From Cordia subcordata (lineage: Eukaryota > Streptophyta > Magnoliopsida > Boraginales > Cordiaceae), in NCBI GenBank assembly GCA_028554755.1, contig JAPTOF010000020.1, positions 2,485,001 through 2,549,000 on the forward strand: a stretch of 64,000 bases of DNA. Direction: 5' to 3'. The position numbers were made by a program, and so were the translations under genes. The notes beneath the pieces are model-generated. The model worked only from the letters and a program-made list of their open reading frames with translations, was not told the origin of the DNA and made no database searches. Positions 12,758 through 23,589 of the stretch are shown piece after piece (the first letter of the stretch is position 1; each line of letters opens with the position of its first letter).

Positions 12758-13751
12758 CTAAATTTAATAATTATTATTTATTGTGATTATTATTGTGAAT
12801 ATTAATATAATTAATATTAGTACTGGTTTCATTAGCATCATGATTAGTATACTTTTTTGAGTATTAGTATAATTATTATTTATTATTAATAATTTATTGA
12901 TAGTTTAATACTTTCTGTTATTATAATTGTGATTGTTATTTATTTATTATTATTGTTGTTGTTGTTGTTATTATGGGTATTATTAGTATTATTTTTTGTA
13001 TTACTATTATTATTATTATTATTTCTATTATTATCATTACTACTACTACTATTATTATTACTACTACTATTATTGTTATTTTTATGATTTCTATTATCAT
13101 AATCATCATCATCATCATCATCATCATCATTATTATCATTATTATCATCATCATTATTGTTACTGTTAGTATTTATCTTTTTATTATTATTATTATTATT
13201 TCTATTCTTCTTCTTCTTCTTCTTATTGTTATTATTAATTAACTAATTTATTGTCCTCACGATATGTCATGACATACAGATCAAAACCAGAGGATACCTC
13301 TCTCCTCATTCATTATGCTCAGCATAGGACTCGTTTGATGTCGACCACAACATATTAGAGAGGGGTTCTAGTACTTAGATGCGATAGCCATCTATATGAC
13401 GAGCCTGAGCACCCTCATGTTCAGGAGGCATTAGCCACCTTGTCAGCCATATATTCGATGATGTGAAGGATGAATGAAGGGACAAAAATTCAGCTTTTCA
13501 ATAGTTAAAATTTGCCATTGAAAATAAAAAATCTACCACGCTGCCAGAGGAATATATTTCCTTGCAATTTTCAGCTTTTGAATAGCCGAAAGTTAACTTC
13601 GGCTTTTCAATAATCGAATTCGGCTATTCAGTAGCTGAAATTGCCACGTGGTCTGACAGCGTGTAAAAACAGAATTTATGTTTATTCAATTACCTATTTC
13701 GGCTTTCCAATAGCCGAAAGTGTTAGTTTTAAAACCTATTCAAGAACAAGA
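12758..13751. repeat. Tandem duplication inside the Mutator-like element, copy 1
   Basis: A unit of about 994 bp repeated immediately afterwards (13752-14719). It starts CTAAATTTAATAAT and ends ACCTATTCAAGAACAAGA in both copies. It contains long ATT/ATC/TTC triplet microsatellites (12945-13240), a PMD-like remnant (13290-13440) and AATAGCCGAA words. The long Ile/Met-rich frames on both strands are produced by the triplets and are not genes. Confidence 0.85.
13290..13451 (+). pseudogene. Possible plant-mobile-domain (PMD) gene remnant
   Basis: The frame starting at 13290 reads EDTSLLIHYAQHRTRLM. A stop (TAG) follows eight codons later, and then, in the same frame, RGVLVLRCDSHLYDEPEHPHV. The spacing of D.SLL, HR, LRC and HP.V resembles the start of plant mobile domain proteins, which are often carried by Mutator-like elements. 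The same frame and the same stop occur in the second copy near 14250-14410. The match is from memory of the family pattern and is weak. Confidence 0.3.
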
Positions 13752-14719
13752 CTAAATTTAATAATAATTATTTACTGTGATTATTATTGTGAATATTAAT
13801 ATAATTAATATTAGTACTGGTTTCATTAGCATCATGATTAGTATACTTTTTTGAGTATTAGTATAATTATTATTTATTATTAATAATTTATTGATAGTTT
13901 AATACTTTCTGTTATTATAATTATGATTGTTATTTATTTATTATTATTGTTGTTGTTGTTATTATTATGGGTATTATTAGTATTATTTTTTGTATTACTA
14001 TTATTATTATTATTATTTCTATTATTATCATTACTACTACTACTATTATTATTATTGTTATTTTTATGATTTCTATTATCATAATCATCATCATCATTAT
14101 TATCATTATTATCATCATCATTATTGTTACTGTTAGTATTTATCTTTTTATTATTATTATTATTATTATTTCTATTCTTCTTCTTCTTCTTCTTCTTATT
14201 ATTAATTAACTAATTTATTGTCTTCACGATATGTCATGACATACAGATCAATACCAAAGGATACCTCTCTCCTCATTCATTATGCTCAGCATAGGACTCG
14301 TCTGATGTCAACCACAACATATTAGAGGGGGGTTCTAGTACTTAGATGCGATAGCCATCTATATGACGAGCCTGAGCACCCTCATGTTCAGGAGGCATTG
14401 GCCACCTTATCAGCCATATATTCGATGATGTGAAGGATGAATGAAGGGACAAAAATTCGGGTTTTCAATAGCTAAAATTTGCCATTGAAAATCAGAAATC
14501 TACCACGCTGCCAGAGGAATATATTTCCTTGCAATTTTCAGCTTTTGAATAGCCGAAAGTTGACTTCGGCTTTTCAATAACCAAATTCGGCTATTCAGTA
14601 GCCGAAATTGCCACGTGGTCTGACAGCGTGTAAAAACAGAATTTACGTTTATTCAATTACCTATTTCGACTTTCCAATAGCCGAAAGTGTTAGTTTTAAA
14701 ACCTATTCAAGAACAAGAC
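13752..14719. repeat. Tandem duplication inside the Mutator-like element, copy 2
   Basis: Second copy of the 12758-13751 unit, 968 bp long. It is nearly identical outside the triplet tracts. The length difference comes mainly from shorter ATC and ATT/ACT runs, which suggests slippage after a recent duplication. It ends in AAGAACAAGACTA just before the right TIR. Confidence 0.85.
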
Positions 14720-14775
14720 TATTTTTGTAAAGAATATTATAATTGGTGTCATTAAAAAAAAATATCCCTTATAAG

Positions 14776-14934
14776 CTTAGTGATTGATGTGATCCAGTGA
14801 TGGATTAATAATTACACATGTGATCAATTATTTGGGCAAATTAAAGCAATATTAATAGTAAAAAGTAATGGTGATTAGAAGATGAGATTCTAACAGTCTA
14901 TTTGATCAATAAATCAATTGCTACCATTTAACTT
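14776..14934. other. Short spacer, nothing recognised
   Basis: AT-rich DNA between the Mutator-like element and the SMART-like element. It shows no gene or repeat. Confidence 0.4.
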
Positions 14935-15204
14935 TGTTACGTACAATGAATAAATATATAACTAAATTTTTTTTTTACAAGTTTAAGCTTTTAAATTAAG
15001 TAGTAACTCTAATATGGTATCAAAGTCCAAGTCATGACTCAAAACTTATTGCCACCCATTTAAAATATTAAATTGTCCACCTGTAAGTTTTTAAAAAAAT
15101 CAAATTGCATGTGAGGGGGCGTGTTAAGTATAATAAATAAATATAATCAAATTTCAAATCCTTTCTATAAATTTAGACTTTTAAATGAGATGATAACTCT
15201 AATA
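14935..15204 (+). mobile_element. SMART/TRIM-like miniature LTR retrotransposon, about 270 bp
   Basis: Two direct repeats of about 80 bp (14935-15014 and 15122-15204) both begin TGTTA, share AATAAATATA, TTTA..CTTTTAAAT, and end AACTCTAATA. Directly after the first is TGGTATCAAAGTCCAAG, close to the plant initiator-Met tRNA primer site TGGTATCAGAGC. Just before the second is the purine tract GTGAGGGGGCG, acting as PPT. The interior is only about 107 bp and non-coding, so movement would depend on proteins supplied in trans. Flanks AACTT and ATCTT may be a degenerate target duplication. Confidence 0.7.
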
Positions 15205-16548
15205 ATCTTTTTAGAAAGAAACATCTAAATGTGAGATCTACAACGAAGAATTTTACCTCCTAATTACTAGGCGAGTTTAATTACAAGGGAAGAATGAAGC
15301 CCAGGCATATTAGTAAAACACATAACGAAGAATACAACACAACCATACGCAGATTAGTCTCTCTTTGTCAAGAACAAATAATAGAAACTAAAAATCAATA
15401 AATTAGTGGAGGAGTCCATATATGTTGGATCATACGTTTCTATGTTTTGCAGGCACGCAAAACTCTAAAGAAGTATGCAACAATTTGCAATGCATCTCGA
15501 CAACTATGCATGCAAGTTCTTTTGTGATCTGCATCACCAACCAGTTAGAATTTTATGTACTCTAACTGGACCCCCGACCCATGAAAATGTTCGAAATTCC
15601 ACATTGTTAACCATTTCAATTTGCATATGCCTTACGTGTTTTTGCTGCGCTTGCCCACCCCACCCCGACAACACTTTTAGACGGAAAAAGGAAAGGTGGC
15701 GTTCCAAAGGGATAGCTAGGTAAGCGTTAGGAAGCCAAGCCAGAGAGTAATTCTCGAAATCATTTTGGTTTGGAAAGCTACACTCATCAAGAGACTAATT
15801 TTTAGAGACATTGATGCTGGTTCTATATAATAGGTAATGTTAGAGTACATTCATAAATTAGGCACGTTTAAAAACAAGTCTTGTGAATCTGTCTTAATGT
15901 TATCATAGGAAAATGGTTCAACGAATTAGATTATAGCATTAAAACTTTGCCATCAGCCACTATTATTTTATTTTTTGAAGAGAGGCAACACTGAAAAAAT
16001 TAGACTAGTCGAAGAGACGTAACTCCTCTGCAATTATCTCCCGATAAAATTCTGATACGATCTGATGGTTTTTCCAACCGATGACAGCCAAATGGAAGGG
16101 AAATGTCATAGTTTGCTAACTAATCTACAATGTTGTTTGCTTCTCTGTTGGCATGACTGAGCTTGAATTCTATTTACGTGCTCATCATCTTTTTGCGTTA
16201 TTCAACATATGGTAGAACAGCTCCGATCTTGCAACATTTCCCTAAGATCCAATGCGTGAGCACTTGTGAAGGTCTTCACCATTTCATCTGTTCATTGACG
16301 TCAACATATACATTGCATAGTCTGCAACCATGAGAGTGTACACAATGAGCAGCCTTGGAATTGCTACTGTGAATTTAAACTGAATTTCAAAACATACGAT
16401 GGGATTGAACACAAATTGACGAGGGAGAGGTTGGGGAGTCAACATCAGTTGAATATGATTATTTGAGATTTTGGGAAATTTCCACCAAAAAAATGTCTTC
16501 CCTGCACACATCCTTTTATTGGTCAAATTAAAGCACGGATCTTGACAC
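15205..16548. other. Intergenic, no gene recognised
   Basis: Contains short domain-free frames, for example 15475-15723 (+) and 16284-16526 (-). The + frame starts with an ordinary Met but shows neither a signal peptide nor a family motif. No repeat pair was found. Confidence 0.4.
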
Positions 16549-16666
16549 CACTTGGTTTCAAGGCTCTAATACCATATTAGAGGTATCACTTTATTTAAAA
16601 ATTTAAACTTGTATAAAAAAATATTGGTTATTTATTTATTATACTTAACGCTACAATGCCCTTCTG
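16549..16666 (-). mobile_element. SMART/TRIM-like LTR plus primer-binding site fragment
   Basis: On the minus strand it reads GTTAAGTATAATAAATAAAT and then, after an AT-rich body, ACCTCTAATATGGTATTAGAGCC (read as ACCTCTAATA plus TGGTATTAGAGCC). This is the same LTR-to-PBS junction as the element at 14935-15204, in the opposite orientation. No second LTR was seen, so this is a partial copy. A further PBS-like junction (CTCTAATACCATATTGATAA) occurs at about 20771. Confidence 0.5.
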
Positions 16667-19600
16667 AAGAAAAATAAAGAAGTGAGCGCCAGACCAAAAA
16701 TTAAGAAGAAAAAGAGCTAGCAGAGCGTAAAACAAACTTGCTTAATGGTTCTATAACAAAGTGATGCTCTCTTAGTCAATTTGCAGAAAAGGCTTTGGCC
16801 ACTAGGCCAAGATCTCATCTACAAAAAATAAATAATAAATAACTTGCTCAATCATATAAAAGTTCATTTTTTTTAATGGTATTTTGAATTTCTTCCACTT
16901 GTGGATCTACTTTTTTCACAATATAAGCCAGCTAGCTGCTACTTTTTGCATTCGTAATGTGCTTAGGAGATATTGCAAGAACTATGGAAAAGTTAATTCA
17001 CCTTTTAGAATGAAAGTGAAACATAATCTGAAAAATAAAAATAAAAAAGAAGACTACAAATGAAAGCAGACATTGACTGCAATAATATTTTTCTGTATCT
17101 GAAATGGTCTACCTCGCAAGAAAGGCTGATGGATTGACTTAACTCTAAGGCCCAATGGTTGGAGTTCAGGCCAACCTACATTTTAACACTTTTGAATATG
17201 TGAGAACTTTAGACAAGAGGAACTTATATCATGTACTTCTATGTACACAATGTAAGGTATGTCGTTGAATAAATAATTGTGGAGTATTGGACAAATAGAT
17301 ATGGGTACTGAACAAACAGTTACTGGACAAATAGTCATTGGACAAATAGTTGTGGGGTACCAAACAAACAAGTATATCTTGGTGCACCTGCAGGTGCAAG
17401 ATATTGTTTGCGTTAGATAAGAAATAAAATATTAAGCTAGAAAGTTTTATAATATATGAATAATATAACATTTGCCTCCCTAATATTTAATTTGCTTTTG
17501 AGGTGAATATCAATTTGCCCCTTGATGTATTTATGGTGTAACATTTTCATCTTATTTACTTTATGTCATTCAGCCACCCTTTGGTTATTAGATATAAAGA
17601 AGGATATTTTTGTACATCTGTATATGTTGTAAAAATTACGATGGATATTTTAGTAACTAAACCGCCAAGGGTTTAACTAACGTAAAATATGTATTAGGAG
17701 CAAAAAGTTACACAGTACATAATATATACTGAGACAATAAAGTAATATGATTTTAAACACATTACATAATTAATAACGTGTTCTCCCGTAACATTTATTT
17801 TGTATAATTTAACCTTTGGAAAGGGGAGAAAGCGACATCAACTGAATATTTTGTGGTTAATAGCTGTGTAAAATAGTCTTTTTTTTTTTTTTTAAGTTTG
17901 AGAAAGTTCAAGCTCTAAATTTTTATATCAAACTTAATTTAGGCCGCAAATTTGAGGAAATTTTTTTTTTCTCTATAGTGTTACCATGCTGGAGAGGCCT
18001 AAATAGAGGCCTCCACATGGATAAACCTAAGGCCCAATGGTTGATGGTATTCGAGCGAACCCCCAGTTGAGCCAGGCTTTAGATGGTTGGTCCGGGAAAT
18101 TCTGTTCTTCCCAACATTGCTGCTTGCTTAAGGGCCCAAATCAATTTGACCTCCTCCTCTGTGCCACGTGTAAGAATCCAGCTGGATTTTTACATGTTTT
18201 AAGCATTTTGAAGGCTCAATGCATTCGCGATTAACGTTACGACGTAGAGTTAATGATAATTTTGATGATGTTATCACTGTTAACGGCCACTTAAAAAAGT
18301 TTCGCTCAGTTAAATTTGAGTTTATTATGTTTAGTAGTTTCTAAGACTTATTTAAAATTTGTTTTATAATATGTTATATTTTAGTTGAGGATCCAAATCC
18401 ATTTCGAAATAAATAGATCTTCAAACAACTAGAGAAGGGCAAACAAAAACTTTACCTCTAGAACTATGAAAAATGGTCTCAGATAAAAATCTTTGCAAGT
18501 AATTTTTTTTTTTAAAAGATTTTTACGACATGTCAATAATTTAATTTGCCATGCACCTTTCAAGTCTAAATCAATAATTACACACGTTAACGATCATTTT
18601 CACATGAGAATGACACCAATTTTCTTATGTCTATTATCATTAGCATTCGTTCTCGAGTTGCCCAAGCGAAACCAACCATCCAATTCACACCCCATTAGCA
18701 GTTTCAAGCATCCGTCAATTGGTTCATTAATTTAATCGTCTAAAGATTAGTTAAGTCTTCTAATGTTAGTTAAGAAATCTATTACTTTTTTTTTTTCCTT
18801 TGTGGTGCCTGTGTGTGTCTTTTTCGGTACATCGCTTTTGGTCCTCCTAATGGAAGAAAATTGCAAGAAGATATTCTTGAAGAGGTCCTTAATTGATTTC
18901 AAGCTGTCAGCAACCATTAGTGATATCTAGACGGTATAAGCAAGTAAAGGTGCTCAGTTAATGGCAAAATCTGCCTTGCCTATATGCGCATGCTTCTTAA
19001 CCTAACCATCCTTCTACTCAATGCGCGTGGGGATGGCAACGTACGGCTCTATTCGGATCTTTCTCTAATACATTGGAGGAATAATCTCGACTACTAACAT
19101 AAGATTTATTAAGTTTCTTTTGATATATCTCAAAATATATTTTTTGTATATGTAAAGATACGTGAGTTAAGACTCGCGAGAAAAGATGATTTGCTTTCGG
19201 ATGAGTCATGAATTTGACGTCCTAACTGCAAACACGCGCAATTGTACACATAAAATCGTACCATAAACTCTCAATCCAAAAAGTATGCATCATTGGATCC
19301 AATTTAAGACCCCTCCGTTTTAGTGATCAACTAATGGAGAAAAGGTCCTATCAAGACTCTGTAAATTGTGTAGGAATATTCGCCTATAAAAAGGGGTGAT
19401 GTACAATCAGAAGGTTGACAATATACTTTCTTAAAGCACTTAGCTGAAATGATATATATTGACATTTTCATGTTTTACGTTAACGAAACTTCTTCTTCCA
19501 AGATTAAAAATATTAAATCTGTTCATGTGTAATGTTAAAGTAAATTTTGCAGGTTTGAACTTCAAAATTAAGTAATTATTTAATAATATATAAGGACGAG

Positions 19601-20089
19601 AAAAAGAGATTAATTATAGTATTTCTTCGAAACAAGATATATTTACCATCCAATCAAAATCCATCGTATATAAATTGATTGTCACTTGGGGTAGACAAAT
19701 CTGCTGCAACTTGGTCATTAGTGGGTTAAATTATTGTGTATAAATTGCAAGTTGTTAATGTAAATGACTTGCGTAGCAGTGGCTCTATGGGGAAGCAAGA
19801 GATGCTTCCGAGAAAGTTAGTAGTAGGCTAACCACACTTTTTCATGAAGAATTAACTTTCAACCAAGATAGGCTGCTCGACCTCATTGGTTGGTTTTGGA
19901 ATTCAACGATGATATAAAACTAATTAATTAAACCGGGTATAATTTAAAAGAGTTCGAAAGGAATCAGGAAAGTGAGCTATTATTGAACCAAAAATTCCAA
20001 ATCTGTTGCCTGAATTTCACACTTGGTTTAGCATCTTTCTGCCTTGATGGAATAAATCATCATTGTCGTCGTTTAATTTCTCCTTCTTA
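16667..20089. other. Gene-poor intergenic region
   Basis: No coding frame with a family resemblance. Points of note: a cluster of GGACAAATAG-type short repeats at about 17288-17352; a 16-bp perfect palindrome TGCACCTGCAGGTGCA at 17383-17398; and two occurrences of CTAAGGCCCAATGGTTG (17145 and 18027), probably a dispersed repeat. Frames at 18037-18234 and 18493-18735 are short and featureless. Confidence 0.4.
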
Positions 20090-20557
20090 GAGGGTGTTTG
20101 GTTTGACTTTTTTTTTTTGTCAAACTTACTTAAAATATAATTTAAACTAATGAAAGTGTTTGTTTTAGTTAAAAATATACTTTTTTAAATGACTTTAAGT
20201 AGAAAATAAAAAGTCTCCAACTCTAACTTTTACTTTTTATGGCTTAAGCATTTTGAAAAAAATTAGTTTGACTAAATTATTTACTATCTTATCCTTATTT
20301 TTTATTTTTATTACTAAAATATCTTTACTCTTTTATCTTATACTTACCTTTTTAAATCCTATTTTAATATCTTTAATAGTTATTTTAACTATATAACTTA
20401 CTTTTCAACCCAATTTAATCAAACATGCAAATATTTATTTTTATAATTACAACTTTTATTCAAACACGTAACTATTTAAAGTTAACAATTAAAAAAAAGC
20501 CACTTAAAGTCAGAAGTACTTTAAGTAAATTTTTTATAAGCCAATCCAAACACCCTC
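20090..20557. mobile_element. Tourist-like MITE, 468 bp
   Basis: Inverted ends GAGGGTGTTTGG and CCAAACACCCTC are perfect, and each is flanked by TTA (20087-20089 and 20558-20560). A 3-bp TTA target duplication with these ends is typical of PIF/Harbinger-derived Tourist elements. The interior is AT-rich and non-coding. Confidence 0.85.
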
Positions 20558-20560
20558 TTA

Positions 20561-21225
20561 GTAGTTTTAAGATTCGTTATTTATCAATATAAGAGATTGT
20601 TCTAATACTTCCTATCACGTGCAACTAGAATTAGAATTATTAGAGTCCAATAGAGAACAAAAACGGGTTCGAGTGAAGAAATAGACCATAAACACTTATA
20701 TACATAAACAAAGCAAGCCGAAAGTTACGACTATATTGATAAAAAAAATAAATAAATAAACTAGAGGCAAGCTCTAATACCATATTGATAATGTATGTCC
20801 AAGCCAGCCTAGGAGCTAAACTCTAGTTTGATTTGAATCAAGAATTCAATCTAGATAAATGTTAATAACGTATATTTTGCATGTTTCACGTTCAAGAATA
20901 ACGTGACTAATTTAATTGGTAAATAAAATCTAATTTTCAAGTTAGTAATGGTATAACTGAGTTTAATGAACATTACCAAAATTGGACATGAGTGGTATAC
21001 GTAAATTACCTTGAACCGAAATTGAATAGGTTATTTGTAAGCAAATCTTTTCTTCTTCTTTCTTTCTTTCTTTCTCCCACCCCCCCCCCCCCCAAAGTGA
21101 GGTCAGCAAAAACGCAAGAGCGGCAGATTTTACCATATTCTTCTTCAAAAATCAATCCCAATTGATCTGTCTCAGAAAACAAAAGCACTAAATATTAAAA
21201 AAATAATAAAACTAAATAGCAAACA
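20561..21225. other. Intergenic, includes a poly(C) tract
   Basis: No gene recognised. A C homopolymer of about 15-16 lies at 21080-21095 after a (CTTT)n stretch. Overlapping minus-strand Gly/Lys-rich frames are produced by these low-complexity tracts. Confidence 0.4.
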
Positions 21226-21236
21226 AACCCAAACCC

Positions 21237-21252
21237 AAACCCTAACCCTAAA
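21237..21252 (+). promoter_or_regulatory. Teloboxes upstream of the DUF7054-type gene
   Basis: AAACCCTAA (21237-21245) overlaps AACCCTAAA (21244-21252), preceded by degenerate AAACCC repeats. Teloboxes in plant promoters are known from translation-related and growth-related genes and as Polycomb recruitment motifs. The position, about 285 bp before the uORF and 570 bp before the main ATG, fits a proximal promoter or leader. Activity is inferred. Confidence 0.5.
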
Positions 21253-21521
21253 CAGTTCAGTTTCCTTCAATAAATTCCCCCCTTTCTCCTCTCACATCAC
21301 CTCACAAGTAACAACTCACTTTCTTTTCTTTTTCTTTTTCCTCATTTTCTCTCCTTCTCTCTCCACTCTGTTTTAGATCATCTCGTTATAACACACAAAC
21401 ACACATTCATTTTCAACCAAAAAAGCAAATAGAAACAGAGCTAAAGAAGAAGGAAGAAAATAAACCAAAAAAAAAAAGAAAAGAAAAAAATAGAAAAATT
21501 AAGAAAAGAAATCGATTGTGA

Positions 21522-21659
21522 ATGGTGGAAAGCTTTAGCAATCTGTTAATGATCTCCCCCTCGTCTTCTCCAAGAAGGGGGATCTCTGTTTCTTCTTCTT
21601 TCTCCTTCGGCTCTTGCAAGGAAGGCTGGTACTACCGCTGCCTCGGCCTCGACCCCTAG
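21522..21659 (+). CDS. 45-residue upstream ORF in the leader of the DUF7054-type gene
   Basis: An ATG-started frame of 45 codons ends 161 bp before the start of the main protein. From the C-rich leader onwards it is the first ATG, and no other ATG lies between its stop and the main ATG, so a scanning ribosome would meet it first. The peptide begins MVESFSNLL, has a Ser-rich middle, and ends SCKEGWYYRCLGLDP with two Cys and a WYY cluster, not the low-complexity product expected from random leader DNA. Codons here are GC-richer than the surrounding A/T-rich leader. Start context has T at -3 and G at +4 (moderate), which would allow leaky scanning. It may be a peptide that stalls ribosomes or reports a metabolite. 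Its conservation is not known to me. Confidence 0.55.
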   Translation: MVESFSNLLMISPSSSPRRGISVSSSFSFGSCKEGWYYRCLGLDP

Positions 21660-21820
21660 ACGCATAATTCTGTGAAAAGATCAACCAAAACAATCAATAA
21701 AATTTTATTTCTCGTTACGAGAAATAAATAAAGGGCATTAATTGTTGTTGTTTTTTTTCCTAATTTTTGTTCTGGGTTGATAAAAGAGAAAAAAAAGAAT
21801 AGATCTTGGAGTTTGTGAAG

Positions 21821-22761
21821 ATGTTGCTTGATAAGAAGAAGAAGAATCAGGGGGGAAAGGGGGGGAACAGGCTGCTGATTAGCGTGACGGTGTTTGGGAG
21901 CGCCGGGCCGCTGCGTTTCGTGGTGAATGAAGGGGAGCTGGTGGGTGCTGTCATCGATACGGCTTTGAAATCCTATGCTCGTGAGGGTCGCCTTCCTGTT
22001 CTTGGATCTGATCTCAACAATTTCGTTCTCTATTGCCCCAATTATGAAACTGAAGGTACCCTTAATTTTCAACATTTTATCATAATTCGTTTTTCTTGAA
22101 TAATCTAGTCATGTGATTGATTAATTTTGCTGGTTTTGATGTTATTGGTATGTGGATTTTGATGTCTCTGTATTTTGGGATTTTTTTTCCCACCCCGGTT
22201 TAGCACTTGAGCTGCATTGACGATTGAATTGTCAATTTTAGACCGACTTTTTCAGCTGTAAAAATTTGACCTTTTGAGGATGAAGTTTAGAGTCTGATGA
22301 TTTCCTATGGTATTTAAGTGCAGGATTAGTTACGGTGAGCTGATTTATTCATGCGCTTTGATGGTTTAGTGCTTTTGTTTAGATAGCTGCGTCATGACAG
22401 TTTGATAGCTGGTAGAAGCAAAAGTTTTGATTTTGATGTGTTTAAGGTTCTGCATTGTCTTTGTCCGCTATATCATGCTAAGTTATATCAATAGTTTTTA
22501 TATGGAGAGAAATTTGGAGTGTCGATATTGGGCTGAATTTGACTTTGGGATGGTTTCTGAGATTAGTCATGCTTGATTGCAGCTTTGAGTCCATGGGAGA
22601 CAATTGGATCAGTGGGTGTTCGTAACTTCATGCTCTGCAAGAAGCCGCAGGCTGAGAAGGCAATTGATGCTGGGAAGTCACCCGAGTTAGCTCGGAAGAC
22701 ATCTGGGAGTTGGAAGGCATGGCTGAATAAGTCTCTCAACCGCAATATATCATCTCACTGA
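21821..22761 (+). CDS. Uncharacterized protein of the At4g22758/DUF7054 family
   Basis: Two exons: 21821-22055 and 22583-22761, with a GT-AG intron of 527 bp splitting a Gly/Ala codon (G|CT). The product is 137 residues. After a Lys-rich start (MLLDKKKKNQ) come a beta-strand block RLLISVTVFGSAGPLRFVV, the helix AVIDTALKSYAREGRLP, then GSDLNNFVLYCPN, and across the splice ALSPWETIGSVGVRNFMLCKK, ending in a basic, Ser-rich tail. This layout, with a ubiquitin-like fold predicted for such sequences, matches plant proteins annotated like At4g22758. Their biochemical role is unknown. The ATG at 21821 is the first in-frame Met; a TTG 15 bp earlier is not a plausible start. Teloboxes and a 45-codon uORF precede it. 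Confidence 0.85.
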
Positions 22762-23468
22762 ATTGAATTTCAGTTCAAACAGACTTGTTATGAAGTGGTT
22801 GCTGGCTGTTGGACCGTCGCTTGGGTTGTGTTTGTTACAAGTGAAGTTTGAGTTGGAGTCAGTTTTTCGAATTACAGGAGACGAATAAGTTGAACTTCTT
22901 AAAGTTCTCTCCAGTAATAGAGTAGAAGACCTTTATTATTTGTTTCATATTTGCGCAAGTGTTGTTTTTGGTTGAATTTTGGTGTCACTGAACAATTCTC
23001 GTTATTGTCTACTGGAGTGTTGCTTGCTTTTTGTGGTCAATGTTATTTGTGATCACGGATCTTTCATACGTTATATTCATACACTTTTGGCATCTTATTT
23101 AGAAGGTAATAGTGTTATTAGACGCTGTCTCGGTTCACGGAAACAGTTAATCAGGGAAATAGCAGAGCAAATATTATAGATTATTGGTCGTCATTGTTGT
23201 TGGTGATGGTGCTTGATCGGATATTTGATCTGTGAAGATTATGTCGTGATTCTACTACTTGTAACAATTTGATGGAACACTGTTCTTTTTTTTGAGTTTT
23301 TGTGTCCATATCTATTGTATGGGTTGATTTCAGGGAGGTGTTATCTGTTCTTCTAAGTCTGTGTCGGGTCAGCAGAATGTAAATGACTGTTAATTAGGAT
23401 AATTTTTTCCCTCAAGTATAGGGCGACACTCACCTGAGTTAGAGAGCCGTCTTAAAGACAACAATTTA
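22762..23468. other. 3' UTR and downstream region of the DUF7054-type gene
   Basis: T-rich, featureless sequence typical of a plant 3' UTR. A small frame at 22979-23179 shows no domain. No perfect AATAAA was noted close by, so the poly(A) site was not placed. Confidence 0.4.
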
Positions 23469-23589
23469 GAGGGTGTTTGGCTTTGCTTATTTTAAGTACT
23501 TATAAGACTCTAGAGGAAAATATTTTTTTAACATATTTTTTATTATTTAAGTGTTTGTAAGTACTAAATAAGTAAAGCCAAACACTCTC
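23469..23589. mobile_element. Tourist-like MITE, 121 bp
   Basis: Ends GAGGGTGTTTGGCTTTGCTT and AAGTAAAGCCAAACACTCTC are inverted copies, with TTA on both sides (23466-23468 and 23590-23592). A short AT-rich interior lies between. It is closely related to the element at 29425-29547. Confidence 0.85.

Larger units (their letters stand above)
10155..14775. mobile_element. Large TIR element (Mutator-like), 4.6 kb, with nested insertions
   Basis: The two ends are inverted copies over about 95 bp. The left runs from CTTATAAG (10155) through TTACAAAAATAGTCTT to AAAACTAGCACT (about 10253). The right is the reverse complement of 14686-14775 and shares CTTATAAG, ATGACA, TTACAAAAATAGTCTT and TTTTAAAACTAACACT. 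Long TIRs suggest a Mutator-like element. Inside are a possible solo LTR (about 10660-12310), a tandem duplication (12758-14719), repeated AATAGCCGAA/TTCGGCTATT words near both ends, and a short frame resembling a plant mobile domain (PMD) remnant. No transposase is intact and no clear target duplication was found. Confidence 0.55.

Noticed and set aside
12936..13242. Ile- and Met-rich frames on both strands, also at 13930-14209
   Set aside because: They are translations of ATT, ATC and TTC triplet repeats; composition is set by the repeat, with no domain or start context.
15015..15031. tRNA-like TGGTATCAAAGTCC
   Set aside because: It is the retroelement primer-binding site, complementary to a tRNA end, not a tRNA gene.
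17288..17352. GGACAAATAG repeats considered as a CRISPR-like or minisatellite array
   Set aside because: Units and spacers are irregular, few in number and in a plant genome; only a short imperfect repeat.
21806..21820. Five extra codons before the DUF7054-type ATG
   Set aside because: They would need a TTG start; plant genes of this family start at the Met encoded at 21821.
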